Positions 12,392 to 20,070 of a stretch of 64,000 nucleotides of DNA are shown one piece after another. The stretch comes from Veillonella sp. T11011-6. Its GTDB lineage: Bacteria; Bacillota; Negativicutes; Veillonellales; Veillonellaceae. Under the pieces are notes generated by a model, which saw only the letters and a list, made by a program, of their open reading frames with translations, had not been told where the DNA came from and ran no database searches. Numbering within the stretch: position 1 is the stretch's first letter; the number at the start of each line of letters is the position of its first letter. A program made the translations under genes and the position numbers. The stretch is from the NCBI RefSeq assembly GCF_002959755.1, contig NZ_PPCW01000001.1, forward strand, positions 434,001 through 498,000. The letters run 5' to 3'.

Positions 12392-12614
12392 TTTTTTTCG
12401 ATACCCTTACACCTTTATAAAACATAGATAAAATCTGATCAAATTCATATTCATTGTGCACAATCAAAACGATAAAAATTATTGACATTTTAGATTCTTT
12501 GTGTACACATTTTCTAATTAAATATCTGTGCTCCGTGGGGAAATCAAGGGGAAATAAAGGGGAAATTTCAAGCGAATAAATACGTATTTTAGCAAACATA
12601 TAGGAAAACTAAAA
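12392..12614. other. Non-coding stretch between the efflux promoter and the ssrA terminator
   Basis: No convincing gene is seen. A 77-codon minus frame across 12366-12599 lacks a ribosome site and runs into the acrA promoter. The stretch contains a copy of the near-palindromic 11-mer AGATAAAATCT at 12426-12436 and purine runs near 12537-12570. Confidence 0.5.
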
Positions 12615-12673
12615 AAAGCTAGAAGATTAGGTAACTACTGCGTTTGTACAGTAATCACGCCTCTTCTAGCTTT
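12615..12673 (-). terminator. Terminator of ssrA
   Basis: A 12-bp perfect stem, 12615-12626 with 12662-12673, has a smaller inner stem (ACTG/CAGT) in its loop and is followed on the minus strand by a run of seven T. It lies 12 bp after the tmRNA 3' end. Confidence 0.85.
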
Positions 12674-12684
12674 AGCTTTAATAT

Positions 12685-13026
12685 TGGTGGAGATGAGGGG
12701 AGTCGAACCCCTGTCCAGAAGTGTTGCCATATAGACTTCTCCGAGCACAGTCTATGATTTAAGTCTCAGGTTGCTACCGCTCACAGACAAGCTACACAAC
12801 CCCAGTTCATATTGTCTCGCCTAATTCATATGAACAACTGAATTAAGCCAGCCTACGGTTTGACGTCCATTCACACTTGGTAGGCACAAGTATGAGGGAC
12901 GTAGCTTATGCAGCTAATGCAAAATTTTCTTCTGCGTTTAAATGTTTTCCCACCGTTTAACGGCCTCATGGAACGCCGACTCGCTATCTATACCACACGC
13001 ACCCCTGTCGAAACCTTTACATCCCC
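12685..13026 (-). ncRNA. ssrA: Transfer-messenger RNA (tmRNA)
   Basis: One-piece tmRNA of 342 nt that rescues stalled ribosomes with SmpB. The 5' end GGGGATG pairs with CATCTCC before the discriminator A and encoded CCA, forming a 7-bp acceptor with one G-U pair. The AAAGGTTTCGACAGGGGT 5' region and the T-arm GGGTTCGACTCCCC are present. The tag reading frame is 12906-12935: resume codon GCA, tag AEENFALAA, stop TAA. With the tRNA-borne Ala, the added peptide is A-AEENFALAA. smpB lies 2.6 kb away in the same orientation. Confidence 0.97.
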
Positions 13027-13042
13027 GTGCGTCGGTCTCATA

Positions 13043-13071
13043 ATTATAAGCCTATTTATTAGTGCTGTCAA
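13043..13071 (-). promoter_or_regulatory. Consensus sigma-A promoter of ssrA
   Basis: Perfect TTGACA (13066-13071), 17-bp spacer and TATAAT (13043-13048) on the minus strand, with the -10 ending 16 bp before the mature tmRNA 5' end. Confidence 0.85.
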
Positions 13072-13105
13072 TTCAACCAAAACTTCACTAGACCAACATT
13101 CTTAT

Positions 13106-14263
13106 TTACCTTACTGTCTGCATCGCTTTATGCAATGTATGACATACATAATCTATTTGTTCTTTATTATGAGCGGCTGTAACGGTCAATCGAATTCTGC
13201 TTTCACCAATAGGTACTGTAGGCGGACGAATAGCGGTGCCTATAATGCCAGCCTCATATAGATAATCAGATACTGCAAGTGTATCTTCATTACTTCCGAT
13301 TAGAATTGGGAAAATTGGCGTTTCATTGGTCGCATCAATTCCCATAGAAATTAATTGATCTGCCATATAGTTTACATTTTCTTGTAAACGCCCTAAAACA
13401 GATGCATCTGTCTCAAGAACCTGTAGTGCAGCTAGGGCCGCCCCTATATCAGCAGGAGATAATGCGGTGGAGAATATAAAGCTACGACTCGTATTAACGA
13501 GATAATCTATGATAGTGCTATTTGCAGCTACATAACCACCAACAGATCCTAAGGATTTACTCAATGTACCGAGTTGAATATCTATCTCTTTCTCTAAATT
13601 GAAATAAGCAGCCGTACCATGACCATTACCGATTGTTCCAGTGGCATGCGCATCGTCTACCATGAGCAATGCATTATAGTCACGGCTTAATTCATATAGT
13701 TTATCAAGCGGTGCAATATCCCCATCCATGCTAAATACACCATCTGTGACAATAAGCTTTCTTGCATTACGATCTACTTGCTTTAATAAAAACTTTAGTT
13801 CGTCTACATCACAATGGCTATAAGCCTTTACTGCTCCTCTACTCAATCTACAGCCATCAATAATACTAGCGTGATTTAAAGCATCACTAAAAATGATGGT
13901 ATGTTTATCAGCTATAGCAGAAATAGTTCCTACATTGGCCATATAGCCTGTATTAAATACGAGGGCTTTTTCAGTATTCTTAAATTTTGCTAATTCGTTT
14001 TCTAGATCTGTAAATAATGGAAACGTACCAGATACGAGGCGTGAACCACCAGATCCAGTTCCATATTGTTGAGTCCCTTTCAGGGCCCCTTCTATTACAC
14101 GAGAATCAAAAGTTAAGCCCAAATAATTATTTGAAGCCATCATCAAATATTCTTTATCATCTCGTTTTACTCGCACTGCATCAATAGGGCAGTATTCTTT
14201 TAAGGTTCGTAGATTATGATTCTGTACCTTAGCATCTAATTGTCCTTTAAAATATTCGTACAT
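13106..14263 (-). CDS. bioF: 8-amino-7-oxononanoate synthase (KAPA synthase)
   Basis: PLP enzyme joining pimeloyl-CoA and alanine in biotin synthesis. 385 aa from the ATG of MYEYFKGQL. An upstream in-frame start at 14308 would lie inside bioW, and the inner ATG has GGAG at the right distance. Family motifs: SNNYLGL (44-50), GSGGSR, DALNHASIIDG, VDDAHATG (202-209) and PLP lysine K236 in GTLSKSLGS. It directly follows bioW, which supplies pimeloyl-CoA. bioA, bioD and bioB are not in the window. A related C-acetyltransferase (Kbl) is less likely given BioW. Confidence 0.95.
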   Translation of the reverse strand: MYEYFKGQLDAKVQNHNLRTLKEYCPIDAVRVKRDDKEYLMMASNNYLGLTFDSRVIEGALKGTQQYGTGSGGSRLVSGTFPLFTDLENELAKFKNTEKALVFNTGYMANVGTISAIADKHTIIFSDALNHASIIDGCRLSRGAVKAYSHCDVDELKFLLKQVDRNARKLIVTDGVFSMDGDIAPLDKLYELSRDYNALLMVDDAHATGTIGNGHGTAAYFNLEKEIDIQLGTLSKSLGSVGGYVAANSTIIDYLVNTSRSFIFSTALSPADIGAALAALQVLETDASVLGRLQENVNYMADQLISMGIDATNETPIFPILIGSNEDTLAVSDYLYEAGIIGTAIRPPTVPIGESRIRLTVTAAHNKEQIDYVCHTLHKAMQTVR

Positions 14264-14264
14264 T

Positions 14265-14996
14265 CTATCTCCGTTGAACAAGTACTGGAGCACACTCCAA
14301 ATACTCAATTACTCTTTCACTATCTATATCAGATTGAACAAAGAAAACGCGTCCCCCTATATTAGATCCTAATTCTTTCATATTAGGAATTCGATGATAT
14401 ACACCATTACAAGCCACATAGCCTACTGTATAATCTGGATCATCAGACCAACATAATTCTCCCACAACACCATCAGCGGATTGCACCTTAGAGGCTAATA
14501 CTAAGGCCTCTCTCATATGTTCATTATCACCTAATGCATGAGAGTCAAAGGAGTCCATATGACTCACACGTACACCGCGATTTCCTTCATCTAAGCGTTC
14601 ACCCGAAATAGCATCTACTAACATAGCACCGCGCATGGATCTATCTAAATTTTTTAACATACCGATAGCTTTTCTAACAGCAGTTTCAGTAATAGTAGTA
14701 CCTTGTAAAAGTTTAGTTGCCAATTGATGGGATTCAGGAATGCTACTAGTCCTATGTTCTTCTACCTTTAAACAATCTATGTATATAATCTTCTCTGATG
14801 GGATTAAATCTACTGTAATATTTATAAAATCAGCAGTTCCTTTGCTGTGATGCAGTGCACGTTCAGCTAAGGATTGTGCTATGGTGCCAACATCATCTAA
14901 TTTTACGATACGCTCTGCCCCAGAAATATGGTGGCCCCCGTTTTCATGGGGACCACCTTGTGCTGCACGCATGCGTACACTATATAATTCACTCAT
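14265..14996 (-). CDS. bioW: 6-carboxyhexanoate-CoA ligase (pimeloyl-CoA synthetase)
   Basis: Activates free pimelate to pimeloyl-CoA with ATP, the entry step of BioW-type biotin synthesis. 243 aa, typical. The protein opens with MSELYSVRMRAAQGG and GGHHISGAERIV. It has the conserved GAMLVDAISGERLD and RGVRVSHMD segments and a C-terminal GYVACNGVYHRIPN region. The ATG overlaps the preceding stop as TAATG. Using BioW implies the cell takes up pimelate or makes it free, which gives meaning to the membrane protein just upstream. Confidence 0.95.
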   Translation of the reverse strand: MSELYSVRMRAAQGGPHENGGHHISGAERIVKLDDVGTIAQSLAERALHHSKGTADFINITVDLIPSEKIIYIDCLKVEEHRTSSIPESHQLATKLLQGTTITETAVRKAIGMLKNLDRSMRGAMLVDAISGERLDEGNRGVRVSHMDSFDSHALGDNEHMREALVLASKVQSADGVVGELCWSDDPDYTVGYVACNGVYHRIPNMKELGSNIGGRVFFVQSDIDSERVIEYLECAPVLVQRR

Positions 14997-15496
14997 TATG
15001 ATACCTTGCCTTTTATTACATGATTTTGATCTGCTTGACTATGAATTTTACGGAATACCTTTACAAATACTGGAGCCATAATAACCGTAAAAATCATGCC
15101 AGGCACTGCCAAGGCAACCATAGGTAATGCGGCTTTACCAATATATACGGACAAGGTTAAACGCGCCAAGGCCGATGCAATTGGGCCTGAAATCATAATA
15201 CCGATCAAGTGATTATGGCACATCCAAAGGATTAGACCTACAATGAGACGGAATTGCATGGCAATCATAACATTTAAAATAGTTTGAGTACCTAGTGCTA
15301 GGCCAATTAAGCTAGATAGACATCCACTAATAATATACTTCTTAAAACCGAATACGGCACATATTGCTACCGCTAACGGGGCCGATAATTGAAACTCTAT
15401 ACCTGGAATAACATTAGGTATTTTAATAGCCCCTAATACAGTAATCATAGCAGTTAAAATAGCGACCTCAGTAATGTACCGAATGTTCTGATTCAT
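14996..15496 (-). CDS. Small polytopic membrane protein, ECF S-component-like, of the biotin operon
   Basis: 166 aa with about five or six hydrophobic segments (10-30, 38-58, 58-75, 77-95, 97-115, 122-148) and a short charged tail. The N-terminal pattern ITEVAILTAMITVLGAI and the size resemble substrate-binding S-components of energy-coupling-factor vitamin transporters. It lacks the motifs I know for BioY, so it is not called that. It is the first gene of the operon with bioW and bioF, under a BirA-type operator. Uptake of pimelate or another biotin precursor is an inference from context. ATG with GGAG upstream. Confidence 0.7.
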   Translation of the reverse strand: MNQNIRYITEVAILTAMITVLGAIKIPNVIPGIEFQLSAPLAVAICAVFGFKKYIISGCLSSLIGLALGTQTILNVMIAMQFRLIVGLILWMCHNHLIGIMISGPIASALARLTLSVYIGKAALPMVALAVPGMIFTVIMAPVFVKVFRKIHSQADQNHVIKGKVS

Positions 15497-15518
15497 GATG
15501 TTTCTCCTCTACTTAGAA

Positions 15519-15553
15519 AATGTCAACCACAAACACGACTCTTTGTTTACATT
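15519..15553 (-). promoter_or_regulatory. BirA-type operator, downstream copy
   Basis: Inverted repeat AATGTCAAC (15519-15527) and GTTTACATT (15545-15553), 8 of 9 positions matching, with a 17-bp centre. The form matches the BirA (biotin repressor/ligase) operator, TTGTnAAC with an inverted partner. It overlaps the -10 and the likely start of transcription of the bio operon. Confidence 0.65.
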
Positions 15554-15579
15554 ATAAATTCAATATACATATTTATCAA
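15551..15579 (-). promoter_or_regulatory. Predicted promoter of the bioWF operon
   Basis: Minus-strand TTGATA (15574-15579), 17-bp spacer, TATAAT (15551-15556). Both hexamers lie inside or at the edge of BirA-type palindromes, so the promoter is well placed for biotin repression. Confidence 0.75.
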
Positions 15580-15604
15580 CTAAAAATACAGAGTAAGTTG
15601 ACAA
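15573..15604 (-). promoter_or_regulatory. BirA-type operator, upstream copy
   Basis: Inverted repeat TTATCAAC (15573-15580) and GTTGACAA (15597-15604), 7 of 8 positions matching, with a 16-bp centre. It covers the -35 hexamer of the bio promoter. This is the better match of the two palindromes to the Firmicute BirA site. Confidence 0.7.
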
Positions 15605-15615
15605 ATATCACAAAA

Positions 15616-15640
15616 AAATCGAGCCATTATGACTCGATTT
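15616..15640 (-). terminator. Terminator of smpB
   Basis: 8-bp stem AAATCGAG/CTCGATTT (15616-15623, 15633-15640) followed by T on the minus strand. It closes the sigH-secG-rnr-smpB group before the bio promoter. Confidence 0.8.
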
Positions 15641-15647
15641 CTTTATT

Positions 15648-16118
15648 TTAATATTTTTGTTGTTCTTTAAGTCTCTTAGCAATATCTCGCTTAGCATCGC
15701 GTTCTGCCATATCTTGACGCTTATCATACAGCTTTTTACCAGTTACAAGACCAACGGTTACCTTTACATAACCATGACTGAAATGGAAATTGAGCGGCAC
15801 TAAAGAGAATCCTTTCTCCTTAACCTGAGCATGCAGTTTATTGATTTCAGATTTATGCATCAACAATTTGCGAGTTCGTTCAGGTTCATGATTAAAGCGG
15901 TTCCCCTGTTCGTATGGACTAATGTGAACGCCATACAATAAGAGCTCACCTTTATCAATGCGACAAAAGCTGTCTTTTAGGTTCAGCTTACCTTGACGTA
16001 TGGATTTAATTTCAGTACCTGTCAAAGCAATACCGGCTTCATAGGTTTCATGAATATTAAAATCATGACGCGCCTTACGATTATCAGCAATAAGAGATGG
16101 ACTAGATTGTTTCGCCAT
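15648..16118 (-). CDS. smpB: SsrA-binding protein SmpB
   Basis: Brings tmRNA to stalled ribosomes for trans-translation. 156 aa, family-typical. Conserved pieces: NRKARHDF near residue 13, GIALTGTEIKSIR, and the C-terminal GKKLYDKRQDMAERDAKRD tail that mimics mRNA in the decoding centre. ATG with AGAGG upstream. It follows rnr by 8 bp. The rnr-smpB pair is common, and RNase R degrades the messages released by trans-translation. Confidence 0.97.
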   Translation of the reverse strand: MAKQSSPSLIADNRKARHDFNIHETYEAGIALTGTEIKSIRQGKLNLKDSFCRIDKGELLLYGVHISPYEQGNRFNHEPERTRKLLMHKSEINKLHAQVKEKGFSLVPLNFHFSHGYVKVTVGLVTGKKLYDKRQDMAERDAKRDIAKRLKEQQKY

Positions 16119-16126
16119 ATATACCT

Positions 16127-18490
16127 CTATCGTTTACGTTTACTTTTAGATTTCTTAGATTGATTGCGCTTCGATGTTTTATTAGATTTCTTACGACTTG
16201 ATTTGCCTTTACCAGATTTTTTACTGAAAGTATCATATCTAGAATGGCCGGATTTACTGCTATCACGTCGGGAAGATTTTTTACTAGATTTGCCCGAAGA
16301 TTTACGACCTTTACGACTACCAAAGCTATCTCGACTATTTGCATAGTCAGAACCATTGCGCAATTGTTCTTGAATAGCCATTAGATTATTAACTTCACCT
16401 AGTACAAAGTCGATTTGTTTCTTTTCTACATCAGCTTTCACTAATGTAACCGTTACCTTTTCACCTAAGTGATAGGTTTTACCGGATCTCTTACCTACGA
16501 GCACAAAATGTTCTTCATCGAAGAAATAATAATCATCGTTCATCATGCTCATATGCACGAGACCATCGATACCATTTTCTAACTCTACAAACATCCCAAA
16601 GGACGTAATGCTAGAAATTGTTCCTTCAAAGACTTCTCCTACAAATGGAACCATATATTGCGTCTTTTTGAGATCTACTGTATCTCGTTCGGCCTCAGTG
16701 GCAACTTGTTCTTGTATAGAAGAATGTTCTACAGCCCCCACTAAGAAGGTTTCATCTACATCGCGTTTAGAATAGCCATTTTCCCAATGCATATCCGCTT
16801 TTAAAAGACGGTGAACCATTAAGTCTGGATATCGTCTAATAGGAGATGTGAAATGCGTATAACATGTGGATGCCAAACCAAAATGGCCCACATTGTTGGT
16901 ACTATATTTAGCTTGCTGCATAGAGCGCAAGGTCATAATTTGAGCTACTTGCTCAATATCTTGCCCTTTTACTACATCTAAGATCTTTTGGAAATCTCGT
17001 GGTGTTACACCATCAGTACTAAGTACTAAGTTTTGACCTAAATAATTAAGCACCTTTTGGAATAAATCTAGTTTTTCTTCACTAGGATTCTCATGAATAC
17101 GATATACCGATGTACGGTGTGTATGCTCTAAATGTGTAGCCACTGTTTCATTGGCAATGAGCATACATTCTTCGATAAGTCGTTCCGCCATAGTACGATC
17201 TCGTTTTACGATACGTAACGGTGTACCATCATGATCGAGTAATACTTTATATTCAGGAAAATCAAAATCTAAAGCACCTCTACGACGACGCATTCGATTC
17301 AAAATCTTAGAGATTTCTGCCAAATCATGCAGCATAGGCATAAAGTCTTGTAAGTCATGAGGAATAATATTTTCCTCTAATGCTTTATAGACCTCTTTAT
17401 AGCTACAACGACGTCCTACATGGATAATAGATGGACGAATACGATAATTTACAACCTTACCATCTTTATCTATTTCCATCATACACGTCATAGCATAACG
17501 GTCTTCATGAGCATTTAAACTACAAATTCCGTTAGATAGAACCTCAGGTAACATCGGTACTACACGATCTACTAAATACACAGATGTACCGCGTTTATAA
17601 GTCTCATTATCAATAGCCTGTCCGGATACTACATAATGACTCACATCTGCAATATGTACACCTAACTCATAATTACCATTTGGTAATTTTCGGCCACTCA
17701 CAGCATCGTCTAAATCTTTTGCATCTTCCCCATCGATAGTGACCATTTGTAAATCACGAAGATCCCAGCGGGCAGGGTCTTCATGAATAAAGGTATCAAT
17801 TTTCTTGCTCGCTTTGATAACATCATCGGGGAAATTAAATGGAATCTTATGATTAGCCATGATGCAGTTAATATCAAGACCTACATCGCCCTTATAACCA
17901 AGAATTTCAGTAATAATGCCTTCTGGCTTTTTATCGCCTTCAGGCCATTTAGTAATTTTCACTAATACCTTTGCGCCACTACGTGCATCTAATGTATTTT
18001 TTAAGTCTACAAAGATATCAGTCCCTATCCGTTCATCATCAGGGATAACAAAGCCAAAGTGTTGTTGTCTGTCATAGGTACCTACAACCGTCTCATTAGC
18101 TCGTTCAATCACATCAACGATAATGCCTTCTCGTTTATGCTTAGTATAGTTAGAATGTACAATGCGAACTCGAACCTTATCATTGTGCATAGCAGTCCCT
18201 TTATTTTGTTCTGCTACATATATATCTTCATCTTCAGGCATAATCACAAAGCCATACGACTTACGATAGCCCTTATAAATACCTTCATATTCTTCATTTT
18301 GTTGTTCTGCATATTGATATACATCAGGTCGAGAAGATGTTAGCACCCCTTCTCGAGCAAGCATTTTTGCTGAACGAATAAACATCTCAAGATCCTTACC
18401 ACCACGGATGTGATTATCCATAGCAGCATCTTCAATATGATATGCATGTGGTTGTATAGATTTATAAAAGTCTAATACTTTCTTCTTCAA
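16127..18490 (-). CDS. rnr: Ribonuclease R (VacB/RNB family)
   Basis: 3'-5' exoribonuclease able to unwind structured RNA. 787 aa. Order: N-terminal winged helix, two cold-shock domains (QQHFGFVIPDDERIGTDIFV), an RNB catalytic domain with the TIDGEDAKDLDDAV metal-binding aspartates and HIADVSHYV, and an S1 domain (FEGTISSITSFGMFVELENGIDG). The last roughly 75 residues are an unusually Ser/Lys/Arg-rich tail. The start is TTG at 18488-18490, with a full AGGAGGTGA seven bases upstream. A strong hairpin ends only about 30 bp before this start. Confidence 0.96.
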   Translation of the reverse strand: MKKKVLDFYKSIQPHAYHIEDAAMDNHIRGGKDLEMFIRSAKMLAREGVLTSSRPDVYQYAEQQNEEYEGIYKGYRKSYGFVIMPEDEDIYVAEQNKGTAMHNDKVRVRIVHSNYTKHKREGIIVDVIERANETVVGTYDRQQHFGFVIPDDERIGTDIFVDLKNTLDARSGAKVLVKITKWPEGDKKPEGIITEILGYKGDVGLDINCIMANHKIPFNFPDDVIKASKKIDTFIHEDPARWDLRDLQMVTIDGEDAKDLDDAVSGRKLPNGNYELGVHIADVSHYVVSGQAIDNETYKRGTSVYLVDRVVPMLPEVLSNGICSLNAHEDRYAMTCMMEIDKDGKVVNYRIRPSIIHVGRRCSYKEVYKALEENIIPHDLQDFMPMLHDLAEISKILNRMRRRRGALDFDFPEYKVLLDHDGTPLRIVKRDRTMAERLIEECMLIANETVATHLEHTHRTSVYRIHENPSEEKLDLFQKVLNYLGQNLVLSTDGVTPRDFQKILDVVKGQDIEQVAQIMTLRSMQQAKYSTNNVGHFGLASTCYTHFTSPIRRYPDLMVHRLLKADMHWENGYSKRDVDETFLVGAVEHSSIQEQVATEAERDTVDLKKTQYMVPFVGEVFEGTISSITSFGMFVELENGIDGLVHMSMMNDDYYFFDEEHFVLVGKRSGKTYHLGEKVTVTLVKADVEKKQIDFVLGEVNNLMAIQEQLRNGSDYANSRDSFGSRKGRKSSGKSSKKSSRRDSSKSGHSRYDTFSKKSGKGKSSRKKSNKTSKRNQSKKSKSKRKR

Positions 18491-18519
18491 ATCTTCACCT
18501 CCTTATTCTGAAAAAAGAA

Positions 18520-18540
18520 AAAGCCTGCAAAGCAGGCTTT
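18520..18540 (-). terminator. Terminator-like hairpin between secG and rnr
   Basis: 9-bp GC-rich stem AAAGCCTGC/GCAGGCTTT (18520-18528, 18532-18540) with a T/C tract on the minus strand. It ends just before the rnr ribosome site, so rnr expression must read through it or start within it. Confidence 0.75.
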
Positions 18541-18545
18541 CATCA

Positions 18546-18782
18546 TTAGAATTGATTAATCATTGCCCCTAACACTAAGCTCAACACAGCAAAGATAATC
18601 CCCAATATAATCGTACATTTAGATAAGAAAGCGTCTAAACCACGTTGCTTACCACCAAAAGAAGAGTCTGCCGCACCAGAAACAGCACCACCCATGCCTG
18701 CGTTTTTGCTATTCTGTGCAACAACTACTACGATTAATAAGATAGATACGATAACTTCTACAATCATTAAGAAATTTGTCAC
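18546..18782 (-). CDS. secG: Preprotein translocase subunit SecG
   Basis: Small SecYEG subunit. 78 aa from the GTG at 18780-18782, which has AGGAAGG nine bases upstream. An ATG at 18789-18791 overlapping the sigH stop would give 81 aa but has no spacing from the ribosome site. There are two membrane helices (FLMIVEVIVSILLIVVVVAQ, then TIILGIIFAVLSLVLGAMI) around the family loop with the NSKNAGMGGAVSG motif. Confidence 0.92.
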   Translation of the reverse strand: MTNFLMIVEVIVSILLIVVVVAQNSKNAGMGGAVSGAADSSFGGKQRGLDAFLSKCTIILGIIFAVLSLVLGAMINQF

Positions 18783-18787
18783 GACTG

Positions 18788-19462
18788 TCATCCTTCCTGT
18801 GTGGCTCTGGGAGAATCCAAAACCCGATGTTCTAAATACTTCTCTAATTTACGTTTAACCCTTTGTAACGCATTGTCTATAGATTTGACACTGCGATCTG
18901 TGACCTCAGCCATTTCTTGGTAAGAACGTCCATCTAGATATCCTTCCAAGACCTCCCACTCGAGTTCACTTAAAATATGACCAATATTGCGTTCAATATC
19001 ATCCAATTCCTCTTGGCTGATAATAAGATCCTCAGGATTGGTAACCTTTGCTGAGGATAGCATCTCGATCAACGTACGCTCTGATTCCTCTGTATATACC
19101 GGTTTATTTAACGATACATAAGAATTTAAAGGCGCATGTTTTTGTCTTGTTGCCGACTTAATAGCTGTAATAATTTGTCTAGTTATACAAAGCTCTGCAA
19201 AAGCTCTAAAGGACGCCAATTTATCATGTTTAAAATCTCGCGTAGCCTTATAGAGGCCAATCATTCCTTCTTGAATGATATCCTCTCGATCAGCACCTAC
19301 CAAAAAATAAGAGCGTGCCTTTGCACGAACAAAGTTTTTATATTTATTAACAATATAATCGATTGCAAACTCATTTTGCTCTTCTTGAGCTATGACCACA
19401 ACTTGCTCATCAGTCATTTCTTTGAAATTGTAATCGGACTTGCGTGTATGAATACTGTTCAT
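18788..19462 (-). CDS. sigH: RNA polymerase sigma factor, SigH/Spo0H type
   Basis: Sigma-70 family factor of the SigH group, here 224 aa from MNSIHTRKSDYNF. A longer frame to 19531 overlaps the promoter, and GGAGGAGCAT marks the inner ATG. Region 2 (EFAIDYIVNKYKNFVRAKAR, then DREDIIQEGMIGLYKATRDF) and region 4 with an HTH (YQEMAEVTDRSVKSIDNALQ) are intact. The yacP-sigH neighbourhood matches Firmicutes. Its role in this organism, e.g. competence or stationary phase, cannot be read from the sequence. Confidence 0.9.
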   Translation of the reverse strand: MNSIHTRKSDYNFKEMTDEQVVVIAQEEQNEFAIDYIVNKYKNFVRAKARSYFLVGADREDIIQEGMIGLYKATRDFKHDKLASFRAFAELCITRQIITAIKSATRQKHAPLNSYVSLNKPVYTEESERTLIEMLSSAKVTNPEDLIISQEELDDIERNIGHILSELEWEVLEGYLDGRSYQEMAEVTDRSVKSIDNALQRVKRKLEKYLEHRVLDSPRATQEG

Positions 19463-19502
19463 ATGCTCCTCCTTACAATTGAGCAGAAAAACCAATATAT
19501 TC

Positions 19503-19531
19503 ATTATACTGGAAGTATATGTGATTTTCAA
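19503..19531 (-). promoter_or_regulatory. Predicted sigma-A promoter of sigH
   Basis: TTGAAA (19526-19531), 17-bp spacer, TATAAT (19503-19508) on the minus strand, just inside the yacP-sigH gap. Confidence 0.7.
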
Positions 19532-19534
19532 CTA

Positions 19535-20068
19535 TCAATGGCCACGCCGTAATTTCTCTAGCTTTTCAGCTACTTCAGGAGATAATAAACCTCCTACTTC
19601 ATTACGTCGCAAGCTAAATTGATCTCGTCTATGTTCATGAGCGTATTGTAGTCGTTCCTCTTCCTTAGCTATGCGAATCATATTTTGCAATTCTCGAGCT
19701 GGAATCCGTAAGCCCCCAGATCCAAGAATTTGATTTTGTTCTGCTCCATCAGAGGTTACAACATATACATTGGTATATTTGCCTTTCCGCAAAAATACCT
19801 CTCGTTCAATAAAGGAATCCGCCGTCTCTCCATCCTCAGTATAGACTTCTAGAAATCCACTCGTAATAGCCTCTATAGAGCCGCCAGATTTTGTATACTT
19901 ACCATCAAACACAAGGATAACTTCGTATCCCTTGAATTTTCCGTAATTCAACAATTTATCTCTAAGCTCCATACGAGCATGTTCTAATGACTCATGAGCC
20001 AATTTCTTTAGATGAGTCCAGGCGAATATCACATTATATCCATCTACAATTAAGATATCTTTTAACAT
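19535..20068 (-). CDS. yacP: NYN/PIN-like domain ribonuclease (YacP/Rae1 family)
   Basis: 177 aa. Family members are NYN-domain endoribonucleases; B. subtilis Rae1 cuts mRNA in the ribosomal A site. N-terminal ILIVDGYNVIFAW carries the first acidic residue, ILVFDGKYT the second, and VYVVTSDGAEQNQILG the third. The C-terminal part is charged and helical. It lies two bases after rlmB and before sigH, as in other Firmicutes. The RNA target here is unknown. Confidence 0.9.
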   Translation of the reverse strand: MLKDILIVDGYNVIFAWTHLKKLAHESLEHARMELRDKLLNYGKFKGYEVILVFDGKYTKSGGSIEAITSGFLEVYTEDGETADSFIEREVFLRKGKYTNVYVVTSDGAEQNQILGSGGLRIPARELQNMIRIAKEEERLQYAHEHRRDQFSLRRNEVGGLLSPEVAEKLEKLRRGH

Positions 20069-20070
20069 AA

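Noticed and set aside
12366-12599. 77-codon minus-strand frame upstream of acrA
   Set aside because: No ribosome site, it runs through the predicted acrA promoter, and the composition is that of non-coding AT-rich DNA.
14996-15496. Calling the S-component-like protein BioY
   Set aside because: The characteristic BioY motifs are not visible, so the specific name is not supported.
16102-16356. 84-codon minus-strand frame over the end of rnr
   Set aside because: It is the shadow of the repetitive Ser/Lys/Arg tail of RNase R in another frame and overlaps the smpB start.
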